A stretch of DNA of 64,000 nt from Methanomicrobiaceae archaeon (GTDB lineage Archaea > Halobacteriota > Methanomicrobia > Methanomicrobiales > Methanomicrobiaceae), in NCBI GenBank assembly GCA_016926855.1, contig JAFGNT010000021.1, positions 62,001-126,000 on the forward strand, in the 5' to 3' direction. This document shows, piece after piece, positions 1-9,427 of the stretch. A model generated the notes under the pieces. The model was not told the DNA's origin and did not search any database. It saw nothing but the letters and a program-made list of their open reading frames with translations. Each line of letters starts with the position of its first letter. Position 1 is the first letter of the stretch. A program made the translations under genes and the position numbers.

Positions 1-1749
1 GGGGCGACGGTGGTGTTGTTCGTCACCGAAGCCCTCAGGGTGGACGTCATTGCCATCGTGGTGATGCTCGCCCTTGCGTGGCTCGGCCTCATCTCTCCTG
101 CAACCGCGTTTTCCGGATTCGCATCAAATGCGGTTATGTCCATCATCGCGGTCATGATTCTCGGCTACGGGATCGACCGGTCCGGTGTTATGAACCGCGT
201 TGCCCGGAAGATCGTGGAGGTGGCGGGCACCGGTGAAAAACGACTGACCGCGTTTTCTTCGGCGGTTGTCGGGATTGTCTCGGCATTCATGCAGAATATC
301 GGATCGGCCGCCCTGTTTCTTCCCGCGCTGCTGAGAATTTCCCGGAGCACCGGAACACCCCCCTCCCGGCTGCTTATGCCGATTGGATTTGCAGCGATTC
401 TCGGCGGCACGCTTACCATGATCGGGTCCAGTCCGCTCATTCTGCTCAACGATCTGCTCCGGCAGGGGGGGCTTGAACCGTTTGGTTTTTTTTCCGTCAC
501 ACCCATCGGACTGTGCCTCCTTGGTGCGGGTATTCTGTACTTTCTTGTTCTCGGACCCTCGGTGCTGCCTGCAGTATCATCCACACCGGGCATCCGGCAC
601 CCGCAACGGGAATTGATTGAGACCTGGCAGCTCCCCTCCTTTATCCACACCTATACCATTCTTGATGACAGCGCCCTGATCGGGCGCACCCGCGAAGAGA
701 TTCCCATGCAGACCCGGTACCACATCAGCCTGCTGGCAATCGAAGAAAAAAAGGATATCTTCTATGCTCCATGGCGATTCACACCGTTCTCCGCCGGTCA
801 GGCGCTCCTCCTGCTCGGCACCGTAGCGGATACCCGGGCATTCGCACGGGATTTCGGCTGTGCTCAAAAATACGAACCGAAGGCACTGCCGGGTGAGGAG
901 GACGCCGCGGGTTTTGCCGAAATTCTGGTCCGTCCCCGCGCAGGGATTACCGGTAAAACCTTGCGTGATCTCACGTTCCGGAAAAAATACGGGCTGGAAC
1001 CGCTTGTCCTGATGAAGGGCGATCGCGAGGAACGCGAAAATATGTCGGATATTCCCCTCACCCCCGGGGATACCATCGTTGTCTACGGATCGTGGCCCCG
1101 CATCCGGGCAATAGGTGCCGATCCGAACTTTGTGCTTGTCACCCCGGTCGAAGGGAAAGGCACCCGCCCCTCTAAAGCGGTATATGCCGTCCTCTGTTTC
1201 GGTGGAGGCATACTGCTGACCCTTGCAGGAGTCCCGATTGCACTCGGGCTTCTTTCCGGCGCCCTCGCCATGATCCTGTCGGGTGTGCTCTCCATTGACG
1301 AGGCGTACCAGTCAATCGACTGGCGGACGGTGTTTCTCCTGGCGGGCCTCATTCCCCTCGGCGCCGCTATGGAATCAACCGGAACTGCCGCTTTTATGGC
1401 AGACGGGCTGGCGGTCATCACCGGCGGCAGTCACCCGGTCGTCGTCCTGCTGGCAATCGCCCTGCTTACGACGTTTTTCACCCTGTTCATGTCGAACGTG
1501 GCGGCGACGGTCCTCCTTGTTCCGCTGGTGATCCTCATCGGCGAGGGATCCGGCATTGATCCCCGGGCGCTCGTCCTCCTCGTAGGGATCTGTGCCTCGA
1601 ATTCGTTCATGCTCCCGACGCATCAGGTCAATGCCTTCCTGATGGCGCCGGGCGGATACCACACTACCGATTACCTGAAGGCGGGCGGGGTGATGTCCGG
1701 CATTTTCATCGTCGTGGCTGTCGGTCTGATTTATATATTATATCTCTAA
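1..1749 (+). CDS. SLC13/DASS-type anion permease with two RCK_C domains (5' end cut by window)
   Basis: Membrane transporter of the divalent-anion:sodium symporter superfamily (sulfate, thiosulfate or dicarboxylate class), predicted in the cytoplasmic membrane. Hydrophobic segments fill residues about 1-190 and 395-579. Between them are two soluble TrkA-C/RCK_C-like modules at about 200-285 and 298-380, a common SLC13 arrangement thought to bind a regulatory ligand. The frame is open to base 1 without a stop and the first residues (FVTEALRVDV) match what lies inside the first helix of relatives, so the true start is upstream of the window and the GTG at 10 is only the first in-frame start. 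The following sulfur genes favour a sulfur oxyanion substrate, but that is inference; the sequence alone does not give specificity. Confidence 0.85.
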   Translation, partial: GATVVLFVTEALRVDVIAIVVMLALAWLGLISPATAFSGFASNAVMSIIAVMILGYGIDRSGVMNRVARKIVEVAGTGEKRLTAFSSAVVGIVSAFMQNIGSAALFLPALLRISRSTGTPPSRLLMPIGFAAILGGTLTMIGSSPLILLNDLLRQGGLEPFGFFSVTPIGLCLLGAGILYFLVLGPSVLPAVSSTPGIRHPQRELIETWQLPSFIHTYTILDDSALIGRTREEIPMQTRYHISLLAIEEKKDIFYAPWRFTPFSAGQALLLLGTVADTRAFARDFGCAQKYEPKALPGEEDAAGFAEILVRPRAGITGKTLRDLTFRKKYGLEPLVLMKGDREERENMSDIPLTPGDTIVVYGSWPRIRAIGADPNFVLVTPVEGKGTRPSKAVYAVLCFGGGILLTLAGVPIALGLLSGALAMILSGVLSIDEAYQSIDWRTVFLLAGLIPLGAAMESTGTAAFMADGLAVITGGSHPVVVLLAIALLTTFFTLFMSNVAATVLLVPLVILIGEGSGIDPRALVLLVGICASNSFMLPTHQVNAFLMAPGGYHTTDYLKAGGVMSGIFIVVAVGLIYILYL

Positions 1750-1784
1750 ATACCAGAGTGCCAGAAGGCATACCGGTGGTTTTA

Positions 1785-3176
1785 ATGTATATCCAGCAGT
1801 TTTTCATCCCCGGGATTGCGCACAGCTCCTACCTTATCGCAGGTGATACAGAGTGCGCAGTCGTGGACCCGAGCCGTGATATCGACCGTTACCGTGCAGC
1901 GGCACGGGATCTCGGGCTGCCCATCACCCATATTCTCGAGACGCATCTCCACGCCGATTTCGTATCCGGGCATATCGAACTTGCCGAAGCGACGGGAGCC
2001 GCCATCTACGCACCTGCCGAGGGGCACTGCACCTTCCCCCACACGCCGGTCCGTACGGGCACGACGTTCGAACTCGATCGCATGACCTTCTCCGTCGCGG
2101 ATACCCCGGGGCATACTCCCGACTGCGTTGTCTATATCGTCACCGACCACGCCCGGGGTGACGGGCCGGCGGCAGTCTTTACCGGCGACACCCTCTTCGT
2201 CGGGGATGTCGGCCGCCCCGATCTCTTTCCCGGCAGGGCGAAGGAGCTGTCGCACCTGCTCTTCGAGAGCCTGCGGCATGCCATCCTCACCCTGCCGGAC
2301 GACTGCCTCGTCTACCCCGCCCATGGCGCCGGATCCCTCTGCGGACGCGCCATGGGGGCGATGCGAATGAGCACCATCGGGTACGAGCGGGCCAACAATC
2401 CGGCCCTCGGCATCGACGATCCGGAGGTGTTTGCGGAGACCCTGACCTCCCATATGCCGCCCGCACCGGATCATTTTTCCCGGTGCAGTGAGATCAACCG
2501 GCACGGTGCGCCGCCGCTCTCTATGTTCCCCGATGTGCCCGCACTCTCTCCAAAAGCGTTTCATGAGAAGATGCGGGACGGAAACACCGTCGTTTTAGGC
2601 ATTCGCAATTATGCGGGATTCGGCGGGCTGCATATCCCCGGGAGCTACCACATCGATATCGGCGGTAATTTCTCCACATTCGCAGGCTGGGTCATCCCTC
2701 CCGACCGGGATATCCTGCTGGTGACGGACAATCCCCTGCAGGTACCTGACGCGGCGGTGATGCTCCGGCGTGTCGGGCTCGACCGCATCGCCGGTTATCT
2801 TGCGGGCGGAACGCATGCATGGGTGACCGCGGGCTACGCGGCGGATCATGTGCACCAGCTCTCCCCCGCGGAGGTGCATGCCATGCTGCAGCGTCCGGAA
2901 GTCGTGCTCGTGGATGTGCGGACTCCCGAGGAATTTGCAGAGGGGCATGTGCCGGGTGCCGTCAATATCCTGGCGATGGACCTGCGCTCCCGGCATACCG
3001 ACCTTGACCCGGCGGCTCCGGTGATCGTGATGTGCCGCACCGGCCACCGGTCGAGCCTTGCAAGCAGCATCCTCAAACAGCATGGATTCGCAGATGTCTC
3101 CAATGCTGCGGGGGGGATTACCGGCTATATCGCCGGCGGCTTTATGGCCGGAGCCGCGAAGGACACTCACACCTGA
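1785..3176 (+). CDS. CstB-like persulfide dioxygenase/sulfurtransferase (MBL fold plus two rhodanese domains)
   Basis: Cytosolic multidomain sulfur enzyme. Residues about 1-240 form a metallo-beta-lactamase domain with the metal motif THLHADF and the later GHTPD and PAHG histidines, the glyoxalase II/persulfide dioxygenase type. A first rhodanese module (about 250-345) has no cysteine in its active loop and is presumably structural. The second (about 365-455) has an active-site loop with cysteine (VMCRTGHRS). This order is that of CstB, which oxidises persulfides and transfers sulfane sulfur to give thiosulfate. I start at ATG 1785, where MYIQQFF matches the family N terminus; the ORF-track GTG at 1758 adds nine unlikely residues. 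It lies between an anion permease and two YeeE/YedE genes, so thiosulfate or persulfide metabolism is a good inference. Oxygen use by a methanogen enzyme would be odd. Confidence 0.85.
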   Translation: MYIQQFFIPGIAHSSYLIAGDTECAVVDPSRDIDRYRAAARDLGLPITHILETHLHADFVSGHIELAEATGAAIYAPAEGHCTFPHTPVRTGTTFELDRMTFSVADTPGHTPDCVVYIVTDHARGDGPAAVFTGDTLFVGDVGRPDLFPGRAKELSHLLFESLRHAILTLPDDCLVYPAHGAGSLCGRAMGAMRMSTIGYERANNPALGIDDPEVFAETLTSHMPPAPDHFSRCSEINRHGAPPLSMFPDVPALSPKAFHEKMRDGNTVVLGIRNYAGFGGLHIPGSYHIDIGGNFSTFAGWVIPPDRDILLVTDNPLQVPDAAVMLRRVGLDRIAGYLAGGTHAWVTAGYAADHVHQLSPAEVHAMLQRPEVVLVDVRTPEEFAEGHVPGAVNILAMDLRSRHTDLDPAAPVIVMCRTGHRSSLASSILKQHGFADVSNAAGGITGYIAGGFMAGAAKDTHT

Positions 3177-3187
3177 GGTGAAATAGT

Positions 3188-3685
3188 ATGGACTGGACTC
3201 CGTATCTGGCGGGAGCGGGCATCGGTGTTTTAAGCTGGCTTACCTTCCTGCTCTCGAACAAACCGCTCGGCTGTTCGACCGCGTTTGCACAGACATTCGG
3301 CATGATAGAATCGGCTATTCGGCCTGCCTCCCGGGACAAACCCTACTGGAAGAAGGTGCTCCCCACCATCGAATGGCAGTGGATGCTGGTGGTCGGCATC
3401 ATTATCGGCGCCTTTATCTCGTCCGTACTTGCCGGGGAATTCGCACTAATCTGGGTTCCCTCTGTGTATGGCGATGCATTCGGGTACGACCCCGTGTTCC
3501 GCGTCGCCGTTGCACTCATCGGCGGCATCCTGATGGGGCTCGGCGCCCGGTGGGCGGGCGGCTGTACGAGCGGACATGGTATTTCCGGAACACTGCAGCT
3601 TGCCCTCGCGAGCTGGGTCGCGGCCATCTGCTTCTTTATCGGTGGAATTGCAGCGGCGATAGTCATCTACGGGATGGCGGCCTAA
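3188..3685 (+). CDS. YeeE/YedE family sulfur-compound transporter, N-half type
   Basis: Small integral membrane protein of the YeeE/YedE (DUF395, TsuA-related) family, proposed to import thiosulfate or related sulfur compounds through a channel lined with cysteines. Two signature cysteines are visible: GCSTAFA near residue 28 and GGCTSGHGISG near 118, the latter being the family motif. About four to five hydrophobic segments are present. At 165 residues it is roughly half of full-length TsuA, so it probably pairs with the next gene. ATG 3188 is preceded by AGGTGA. It begins 11 bases after the CstB-like gene and is followed 13 bases later by the second half, indicating one transcription unit. 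Confidence 0.88.
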   Translation: MDWTPYLAGAGIGVLSWLTFLLSNKPLGCSTAFAQTFGMIESAIRPASRDKPYWKKVLPTIEWQWMLVVGIIIGAFISSVLAGEFALIWVPSVYGDAFGYDPVFRVAVALIGGILMGLGARWAGGCTSGHGISGTLQLALASWVAAICFFIGGIAAAIVIYGMAA

Positions 3686-3698
3686 GGAGGCGGAAGCG

Positions 3699-4256
3699 AT
3701 GTTTGAAACACTGCGTACCAATTCCCGGGCACAACTCGTGCTCGGACTGTTTATGGGAATCGCGTTCGGCTTCCTGCTCCAGACCGGAGGAGTGACCGAT
3801 TATAACATTATCATCGGGCAGCTGCTGCTCACTGACTTTACCGTTGTAAAAGTGATGCTTGCGGCGGTACTGGTCGGGATGCCCGGTGTCTACCTGATGA
3901 AGGAATGGGGCTGGGTGACCCTCCACGTCCGGTCGGGAGCGATTGGCTCGACCGTCATCGGCGGCCTCATCTTCGGCATCGGATTCGCCGTCCTCGGGTA
4001 CTGTCCCGGAACCGTGGCAGGGGCGGTCGGCCAGGGGGCACTCGATGCCCTCGTCGGGGGTGTTCCCGGCATTCTCATCGGCACCGGCCTCTTTGCCGCA
4101 CTGTACCCGGTGCTCAGCGAAAAAATCCTGGAAAAAGGACCTTTTCCGGCAGACACCTTCCCTGAACTGCTCGGGGTGAATCCCTGGATGGTCGTCATCC
4201 CGGTGGCGGTCTTTATCCTCGCCATTTTGGCGGGGCTTGAATATCTCGGGCTCTGA
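3699..4256 (+). CDS. YeeE/YedE family transporter, C-half type (DUF6691-like)
   Basis: Second half-size YeeE/YedE membrane protein of 185 residues with about five hydrophobic segments. The conserved cysteine lies in LGYCPGT near residue 105, within the region equivalent to the second half of TsuA. A strong AAGGAGG site precedes ATG 3699. Together with the previous gene it should make a complete sulfur-compound permease, as is usual for paired half proteins in archaea and many bacteria. Last gene of the rightward sulfur unit; the next gene converges on it. Confidence 0.87.
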   Translation: MFETLRTNSRAQLVLGLFMGIAFGFLLQTGGVTDYNIIIGQLLLTDFTVVKVMLAAVLVGMPGVYLMKEWGWVTLHVRSGAIGSTVIGGLIFGIGFAVLGYCPGTVAGAVGQGALDALVGGVPGILIGTGLFAALYPVLSEKILEKGPFPADTFPELLGVNPWMVVIPVAVFILAILAGLEYLGL

Positions 4257-4358
4257 CAGGAGATGCGGGCAGGCGGGTAACATGTCGGGGGACATGGTTG
4301 CCTCCGACATTCAATTTTTAAAAAAGGTCCTGCGGGAAGCGTGCTGCACCGAAAAAAA

Positions 4359-5276
4359 TTAATTTCCCTGATAGATGCGAAGCGCCTCATCGACGGACGC
4401 ATCATCCATAGTAATCGCGGATATGGCGTTGCACATCCTCACCGCCTCGTCAAGGGGCTTCTGGTGGATGTTCCTGCCCGTCGCGTTCCCGGACGCCCCG
4501 CCGGAATGGATCTGCTCGTAAAGCTGTGTGAGGAATGCCGCCGCATCCACGCTGGAACCGCCCGCACACACCACTTTCGTGCGTCCGGCGGCTTTGGTCA
4601 CCTCGGTGATCTGGTCTGCGGTGGATATGCCGTCTTTCTTCGGGGCGTTCACTTTCACGAAATCGCTCCCGAGACACGCTGCGGCACCCGCCGCTCCCGC
4701 TATCAGGTGCGGGTCCTTCTCGTCCTTTACCGCGGTACCCCGGGGATAAATCCAGAGCACGGTCACAAGCCCGTGCCGGTGCGCCTTAAACACGAGCTGT
4801 GCCGCCTGCGAGAGCATCTCCGCCTCCGACTCGCTGCCCAGATAGATGGTATACCCCACGGCCGCGATCTTCAGGCCGCTGGATTCACGGAATTTCACTA
4901 CGTCCTTGAGCGAATACAGGCCCGGACTGAAGGGATCCTTCTGGGCCGTCTTGATAAGGTGGGTCTTCGAATTGATCTTGACCAGGTAGGGAATATCCGG
5001 GTAATCCATCCCGTACCGCGCAATGAGGCCGAGCTGCGTGGCAAAAACGCCGATCCTGCCCTGGTCCGCGATCCGGAACAGATGCTCGGGATCGGCGTCG
5101 TCGGGATGAATACCCTCTCCGTAAAAATCATCGTTTAAGTGCTCCATCTTCTGGTCGCCGGCAAAGAGCATCAGCCGCCCCGTTCCTCTGGTAATCAGCT
5201 GGTAATTCTCACGATACATGTCCCGGTAGTCCTCGGGAACGTCGAGCGGGACTTTCACTTCGGATTGCACAGTCAT
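4359..5276 (-). CDS. Class I aldolase of the archaeal fructose-bisphosphate aldolase/DeoC superfamily
   Basis: TIM-barrel Schiff-base aldolase of 305 residues. The probable Schiff-base lysine is in SDFVKVNAP near residue 187, and phosphate-binding glycines are in CAGGSS and SGNATGRN near 219 and 252, the pattern of archaeal class I fructose-bisphosphate aldolase and related aldolases. It most likely serves gluconeogenesis or glycolysis by reversible cleavage of a sugar phosphate. Relatives such as the ADH synthase of the alternative aromatic pathway cannot be excluded. The ATG at 5276 follows AAGGGGTGA, a good ribosome site. Its first codons are duplicated upstream (see the repeat at 5251-5343). 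Single-gene unit, convergent with the YeeE pair. Confidence 0.75.
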   Translation of the reverse strand: MTVQSEVKVPLDVPEDYRDMYRENYQLITRGTGRLMLFAGDQKMEHLNDDFYGEGIHPDDADPEHLFRIADQGRIGVFATQLGLIARYGMDYPDIPYLVKINSKTHLIKTAQKDPFSPGLYSLKDVVKFRESSGLKIAAVGYTIYLGSESEAEMLSQAAQLVFKAHRHGLVTVLWIYPRGTAVKDEKDPHLIAGAAGAAACLGSDFVKVNAPKKDGISTADQITEVTKAAGRTKVVCAGGSSVDAAAFLTQLYEQIHSGGASGNATGRNIHQKPLDEAVRMCNAISAITMDDASVDEALRIYQGN

Positions 5277-5343
5277 TCACCCCTTTCAATCTGGTACTCT
5301 TACACTTCGGATTGCATCGTGCTACTCTGTCACATCGGATTGC
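5251..5343 (-). repeat. Three copies of the aldolase 5' coding segment in its leader
   Basis: On the minus strand GCAATCCGAAGTG, which encodes residues just after the aldolase start, recurs upstream as GCAATCCGAAGTGTAAGAGT (5296-5315) and GCAATCCGATGTGACAGAGT (5324-5343). The in-gene copy is 5251-5268. The two upstream copies are 28 bases apart and have stops or lack a start, so they are leader sequence. Duplication of the gene's beginning is the simplest reading; a regulatory role is unproved. Confidence 0.6.
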
Positions 5344-5435
5344 AACCAGGTACTTCGATAATCTCAATGCAGATACATAAATTTTATTCGGTGCGATTTC
5401 CCGTTCCGTTTCATCATGTTTCCGGCTGCCGCTCG

Positions 5436-8267
5436 TCAGCGGATTGCGGTGATGACCCTTCCGCTCTCGGCCTCGTATCGCCGGACCGCGTCCGGAGCGC
5501 CGATCAGCAGTCTCCGTACGGTGTTGTAGACACTCGGGGCGGACTGCTCGTCAACCGTGGAGAGGAGCGAAACGAGAAGCCCGACGAGCGGAACGTGGTA
5601 CACCGGTTCCATCCTGTCGATGTCACCGAAGACGGAGAGTGCGTTTACCGTTGTATATTCGTTCACCCGGGCAAGGCGGATGAGGACATCCTGCAGGTAC
5701 TGCCTGCCGTCCTCAGTCTGGAGCGAAATTTTCCGGTTTCGGGCAAACCGGCCGTACAGGGCCCGCTGATCGTTTGCCTGCTTAATCCTGAAGGACGGCG
5801 AGGCTTCAGCCCGACGAATGAGTGCCAGCGCATCGCTGCTCCCCGACCCGGCGACGGCCGAGAGAAACGCCTCCCACGCGACCGGATGGTGCCCGCTTTC
5901 CTCTAAAAACGCTGCAAACACGGCATCGCGATCGGGGGCGGTACAGGTGAGATACGTTGCAAATGCAACCTGCCTGTCGGTCGCGTTCGGCGAGGTGTCG
6001 AACTGTTTCTTGAGCAGCCGGTGGATCTCCGGGGTGTCCTGTGTTGCCAGAATTCCGATGCAGAGGTTCCTGATCTGGCGGTTCTTTATGTCGGCAATCC
6101 GCGAAGAGATGTCCGGGTTGTCGGTAACACGGCCGGAGTACCGGGCAGAGAGGTCCAGCAGTGTTTCCGTATGACGTTGTGCGATTGCACGCAGGATTGC
6201 GAGCCGCACTTCATAGAGATCCCGGTACCGGTGGGAGAATTCTTCGTCCTCAACCGATTCGAATATCGTCAGGAAATACCCGCCTGCAGTCGCCATCAGG
6301 GTGTCGTCGGAAAGCAGTTCAACGAAGAGATCGGCAAAAGAGTCGGACACAGCAGACCCGGGATTCGAGAGGAGGCGCATTTTTTCGCGATCACATATCC
6401 GGTGGAACGCGAGGAACCTGCCAACGATATCGGTATCCTTTCGTACCTGCAGGTACAGCTCGTCTTCCGGTGCTTCGTATCTCACGATGCCGTAAAAGGA
6501 ATACCCGCGGTTCACGGAGACGAACGCCGGTTTCGGGACGTCCGTAAAACGGATGACTGTTTCCTTCTTTCGGATGACGGCCAGCTGCTCTGCGATATCA
6601 CGCCCGTCTGCATCGACACAGGCGACAGCGAAGGGAAACTCCCAGATAGTATCCCCGATAGTCGCCTGCTGGACGCACCGGAGCGTCATCGTGCGGGCAC
6701 CCGGATCATAATCCGTGGTCACGTGCAGTTCGGGGTACCCCCGCTGCTTGAGCCATGTGCGGGACGTTGCCGTAAAATCCATCCCGGAAACTTCCTCCAT
6801 GGCACCTATCCACTGGGTGCGGGTGGCGTTGCCATGCCCGTACCGACGGTGGTACAGGTCAAGCCCCTCCGCAAAGCGTCCGCTCCCGATGAGGGTTTCG
6901 ATCATGCGCACGAATTCGGGTGCTTTGACGTAGGTGACGCCCGTGATGAGTTCGTTCGGATCATTGAACCCGTCCGGTTCGATCGGAAGGGAGCCCGCCC
7001 CCCGATCATAGGAGAGCGTTCCCCCGTCCGGGGAGAGCAGGGTGAGCACCGTCTGGAGCCTGCTGTATTTCTCCCCGAACAGGAAAGCGTGGTACATTCG
7101 TTCGATATGTACCGTAACCGCTTCGTTGAGCCAGATCTCGAAGGGGCTCCACCCGGTCACTTCCGACCCGTTCAGGTTGTGGTAGAACTCGTGCACCTTG
7201 ACGCTCACCATATACTCAAACGCGGGGTCGGTCATCTGCGTAAAAGGCATGATGCGGTTCGTGGATATTGTCGTGTTGCCGACATTCTCCATGCCCCCGA
7301 AATCGGAATTTTGCATGCCGATCTCGCGATACACGGTTCCCGTATAGGTATACCCGGGAGTGATCGTTTCCATCAGGCGGGCGAGCGATGCCCGGAGCAC
7401 CGGAAGGGCGGCATCAACGCCATCCCTGATAAAAGTGTCGCGTTTCCGCGAGAGCGCATATATCCTGTCGCGAATCTCCCGGCCGATGTGGTATTCGGGG
7501 CCGGTATAGAGGTGCACCCAGAGAATTGCGTCGGCGAGCACGTCGAGCGCACGGTTCGCAGCATCCGGGTCTGAACCCGGCGGGACCAGCAGTTCGAGCG
7601 TAAACTTCCGGCCGCCGGGATACTCGAAGGGGCGGGAAAAGGTGGCATAGGTGCCGACACCGAGGAAAAAGAGGTACGGGGCCATGGGAGTGATCAGATT
7701 TTCATAGGTGATCGCCACCCGTCCGCCGCTTACCGGGTGCCGCGGCACTGCCACGTCTCCGTTTGTGATTAGATTGGTATACCGCTCGTCGGCGATGATT
7801 GTTGTTGTGTACGTGCATTTTGCGGTCATGTCGTCGAGACACGGGACAAGCCGCTGGAAACCCCACTGCTGGCACTGGGTGATCTGCTGCGGTGGGGCTC
7901 CTTTTGGTGTTTCATCGTAATAGAGCCCTTCGAGCACATGTGATGAGGGCCTGCATACCGTCCGCGTCTCAACGGAGAATGATGTGCGGGGAGGAACGGG
8001 ATGGGAAAACACGACCGAGAGGAGGTGCGCGTCCGTATCATACTCGTAACTGACAGCGCCCGTGTCTGATTCAACGCTTACAATCTCAAGATTTTTTGCA
8101 TTCAGCTGCAGGGTCGTGAGAGGTGTTTCACGGGTCTCTGCGGAGAGGATGGAGTGCACGCGGGTATGATCGTCGAAGACGTCGAATGTCAGATCCATAT
8201 GGCGGACGACGACGGGAGGTTCACCGAAATCCTCCGGATAATATTTGAAAAGGCGTTTGGGGCTCAT
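5436..8267 (-). CDS. M1 family zinc aminopeptidase (aminopeptidase N-like)
   Basis: Large metallopeptidase of 943 residues that removes N-terminal amino acids from peptides, predicted cytosolic because no signal peptide is seen. The substrate motif appears as GGMEN near residue 323 (family consensus GxMEN). The zinc site is HEFYH near 357 with the third ligand in LNEAV 18 residues later. After the catalytic domain come a beta sandwich and a long helical HEAT-like C-terminal half (about 600-943), the four-domain layout of bacterial PepN-type enzymes. It resembles PepN rather than the shorter archaeal tricorn-interacting factors. Monocistronic between the aldolase and a PAS sensor. Confidence 0.9.
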   Translation of the reverse strand: MSPKRLFKYYPEDFGEPPVVVRHMDLTFDVFDDHTRVHSILSAETRETPLTTLQLNAKNLEIVSVESDTGAVSYEYDTDAHLLSVVFSHPVPPRTSFSVETRTVCRPSSHVLEGLYYDETPKGAPPQQITQCQQWGFQRLVPCLDDMTAKCTYTTTIIADERYTNLITNGDVAVPRHPVSGGRVAITYENLITPMAPYLFFLGVGTYATFSRPFEYPGGRKFTLELLVPPGSDPDAANRALDVLADAILWVHLYTGPEYHIGREIRDRIYALSRKRDTFIRDGVDAALPVLRASLARLMETITPGYTYTGTVYREIGMQNSDFGGMENVGNTTISTNRIMPFTQMTDPAFEYMVSVKVHEFYHNLNGSEVTGWSPFEIWLNEAVTVHIERMYHAFLFGEKYSRLQTVLTLLSPDGGTLSYDRGAGSLPIEPDGFNDPNELITGVTYVKAPEFVRMIETLIGSGRFAEGLDLYHRRYGHGNATRTQWIGAMEEVSGMDFTATSRTWLKQRGYPELHVTTDYDPGARTMTLRCVQQATIGDTIWEFPFAVACVDADGRDIAEQLAVIRKKETVIRFTDVPKPAFVSVNRGYSFYGIVRYEAPEDELYLQVRKDTDIVGRFLAFHRICDREKMRLLSNPGSAVSDSFADLFVELLSDDTLMATAGGYFLTIFESVEDEEFSHRYRDLYEVRLAILRAIAQRHTETLLDLSARYSGRVTDNPDISSRIADIKNRQIRNLCIGILATQDTPEIHRLLKKQFDTSPNATDRQVAFATYLTCTAPDRDAVFAAFLEESGHHPVAWEAFLSAVAGSGSSDALALIRRAEASPSFRIKQANDQRALYGRFARNRKISLQTEDGRQYLQDVLIRLARVNEYTTVNALSVFGDIDRMEPVYHVPLVGLLVSLLSTVDEQSAPSVYNTVRRLLIGAPDAVRRYEAESGRVITAIR

Positions 8268-8320
8268 GCTATGATAGATGGGATGATGAACACATATAAG
8301 GATTGACCGGAGGGACCGGT

Positions 8321-9214
8321 TTACCCGGCGCCCGTGATTTCGTCTTCACCGTAATACCGGGTGATGAATTCCCTGAGTTTGCCTGATTCCACCCAGCCGC
8401 GGTCAAGCTGCTGGACAAGTGCATCGACCTCCATGACCTGTCCCCTGATGGTCGAATCCGTCTCCGTCTCCCCGTGGGAGACGAGACCGAGGATCACCTG
8501 AAGGGGATTTCTTATCTGGTCGCTGAGTCGTGCAAATTCAAGAGTGTTCATTTCCATTTCCTTAAACATTCCCATTTTAAGATTTTCAAGCATCGTCCGG
8601 CTCGTGATGTCGCGAATCACGATGATTACCATCGTCACACTATCGTTATCCATGACGGGAATTCTGCGGATTTCAGCCGGGATGGTGGTGCCTGAAGAAG
8701 TTTCGATTACGAATTCTCCCTCTGTCATTCCTTTTCCGGCAAACACCGCATCAATCCCCTCCCATGCGGCCGTGGGCCACGAGACGAGCAGATCCGGGAG
8801 AGATGCACCGGCAACAGCCCTGTCCGGTTCCTCACCGATTATTTCCGAGAAGACCGTATTGCACATCCGCACCTGCAGGTCACGAGTCACGACGACAATC
8901 CCGTCCCTCAGGGAATCGATCGTGGAATGGTACAGCCGCTCGGAATCCTCAAGGGCACGCTGTGATGTGCGCATTGCCTGTGCATAACTGTGTGTCAGGA
9001 AAAAGACCAGCCATGCGGTGAAGATGATAAAGACGAGTCCGTTGATATTCATGAGCGACTGGATCGTTGCGGTATCGTCGACAGTCCGGAAAAGGATCCA
9101 TGCCGAAAAGAGAAACCAGAGCGCACTGAAAAACGCATAGATAGCTGATATACGAAGCGGACTGAGTGAAAACAAAGAAAAATGACGTGTTTCTGGTTTT
9201 CGTCCATCCTGCAT
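8321..9214 (-). CDS. Membrane PAS sensor protein with degenerate histidine-kinase core
   Basis: About 297 residues. Two hydrophobic helices near residues 18-75 form a short membrane anchor, followed by a coiled linker and a PAS domain (about 90-210, with the PAS typical RDLQVRMCN and VIRDIT ends). The C terminus resembles a HisKA dimerisation helix, but the expected H-E pair of the phosphoacceptor box is D-Q in LSDQIRNPLQ. No ATP-binding domain follows, so it cannot be an ordinary histidine kinase. Such truncated PAS proteins are common in methanogens and may signal by partner binding. I prefer ATG 9214 because AAGGGA lies just upstream; ATG 9232 is possible. Confidence 0.75.
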   Translation of the reverse strand: MQDGRKPETRHFSLFSLSPLRISAIYAFFSALWFLFSAWILFRTVDDTATIQSLMNINGLVFIIFTAWLVFFLTHSYAQAMRTSQRALEDSERLYHSTIDSLRDGIVVVTRDLQVRMCNTVFSEIIGEEPDRAVAGASLPDLLVSWPTAAWEGIDAVFAGKGMTEGEFVIETSSGTTIPAEIRRIPVMDNDSVTMVIIVIRDITSRTMLENLKMGMFKEMEMNTLEFARLSDQIRNPLQVILGLVSHGETETDSTIRGQVMEVDALVQQLDRGWVESGKLREFITRYYGEDEITGAG

Positions 9215-9427
9215 GTACATTCCCTTTCTCATCTGAAAAATGCAGCCGCAGATATTTAATACATTGGTATTTCACCAGAAAAAAGGAATTTCCAGCGGCC
9301 TGCAACCCGATCCGCTCTTCCCCTGCAAAGAGATGTGCCGGAATATCCTGCGGACCGCTCATCCCCTGTAATATAGAAAGGTATTTATAGCGAAATCTCA
9401 TGAATTTGTTGCTAGGGTGCATTCGTA

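Noticed and set aside
6021-7574. 517-residue plus-strand ORF
   Set aside because: Antisense to the M1 aminopeptidase, whose catalytic motifs are clear.
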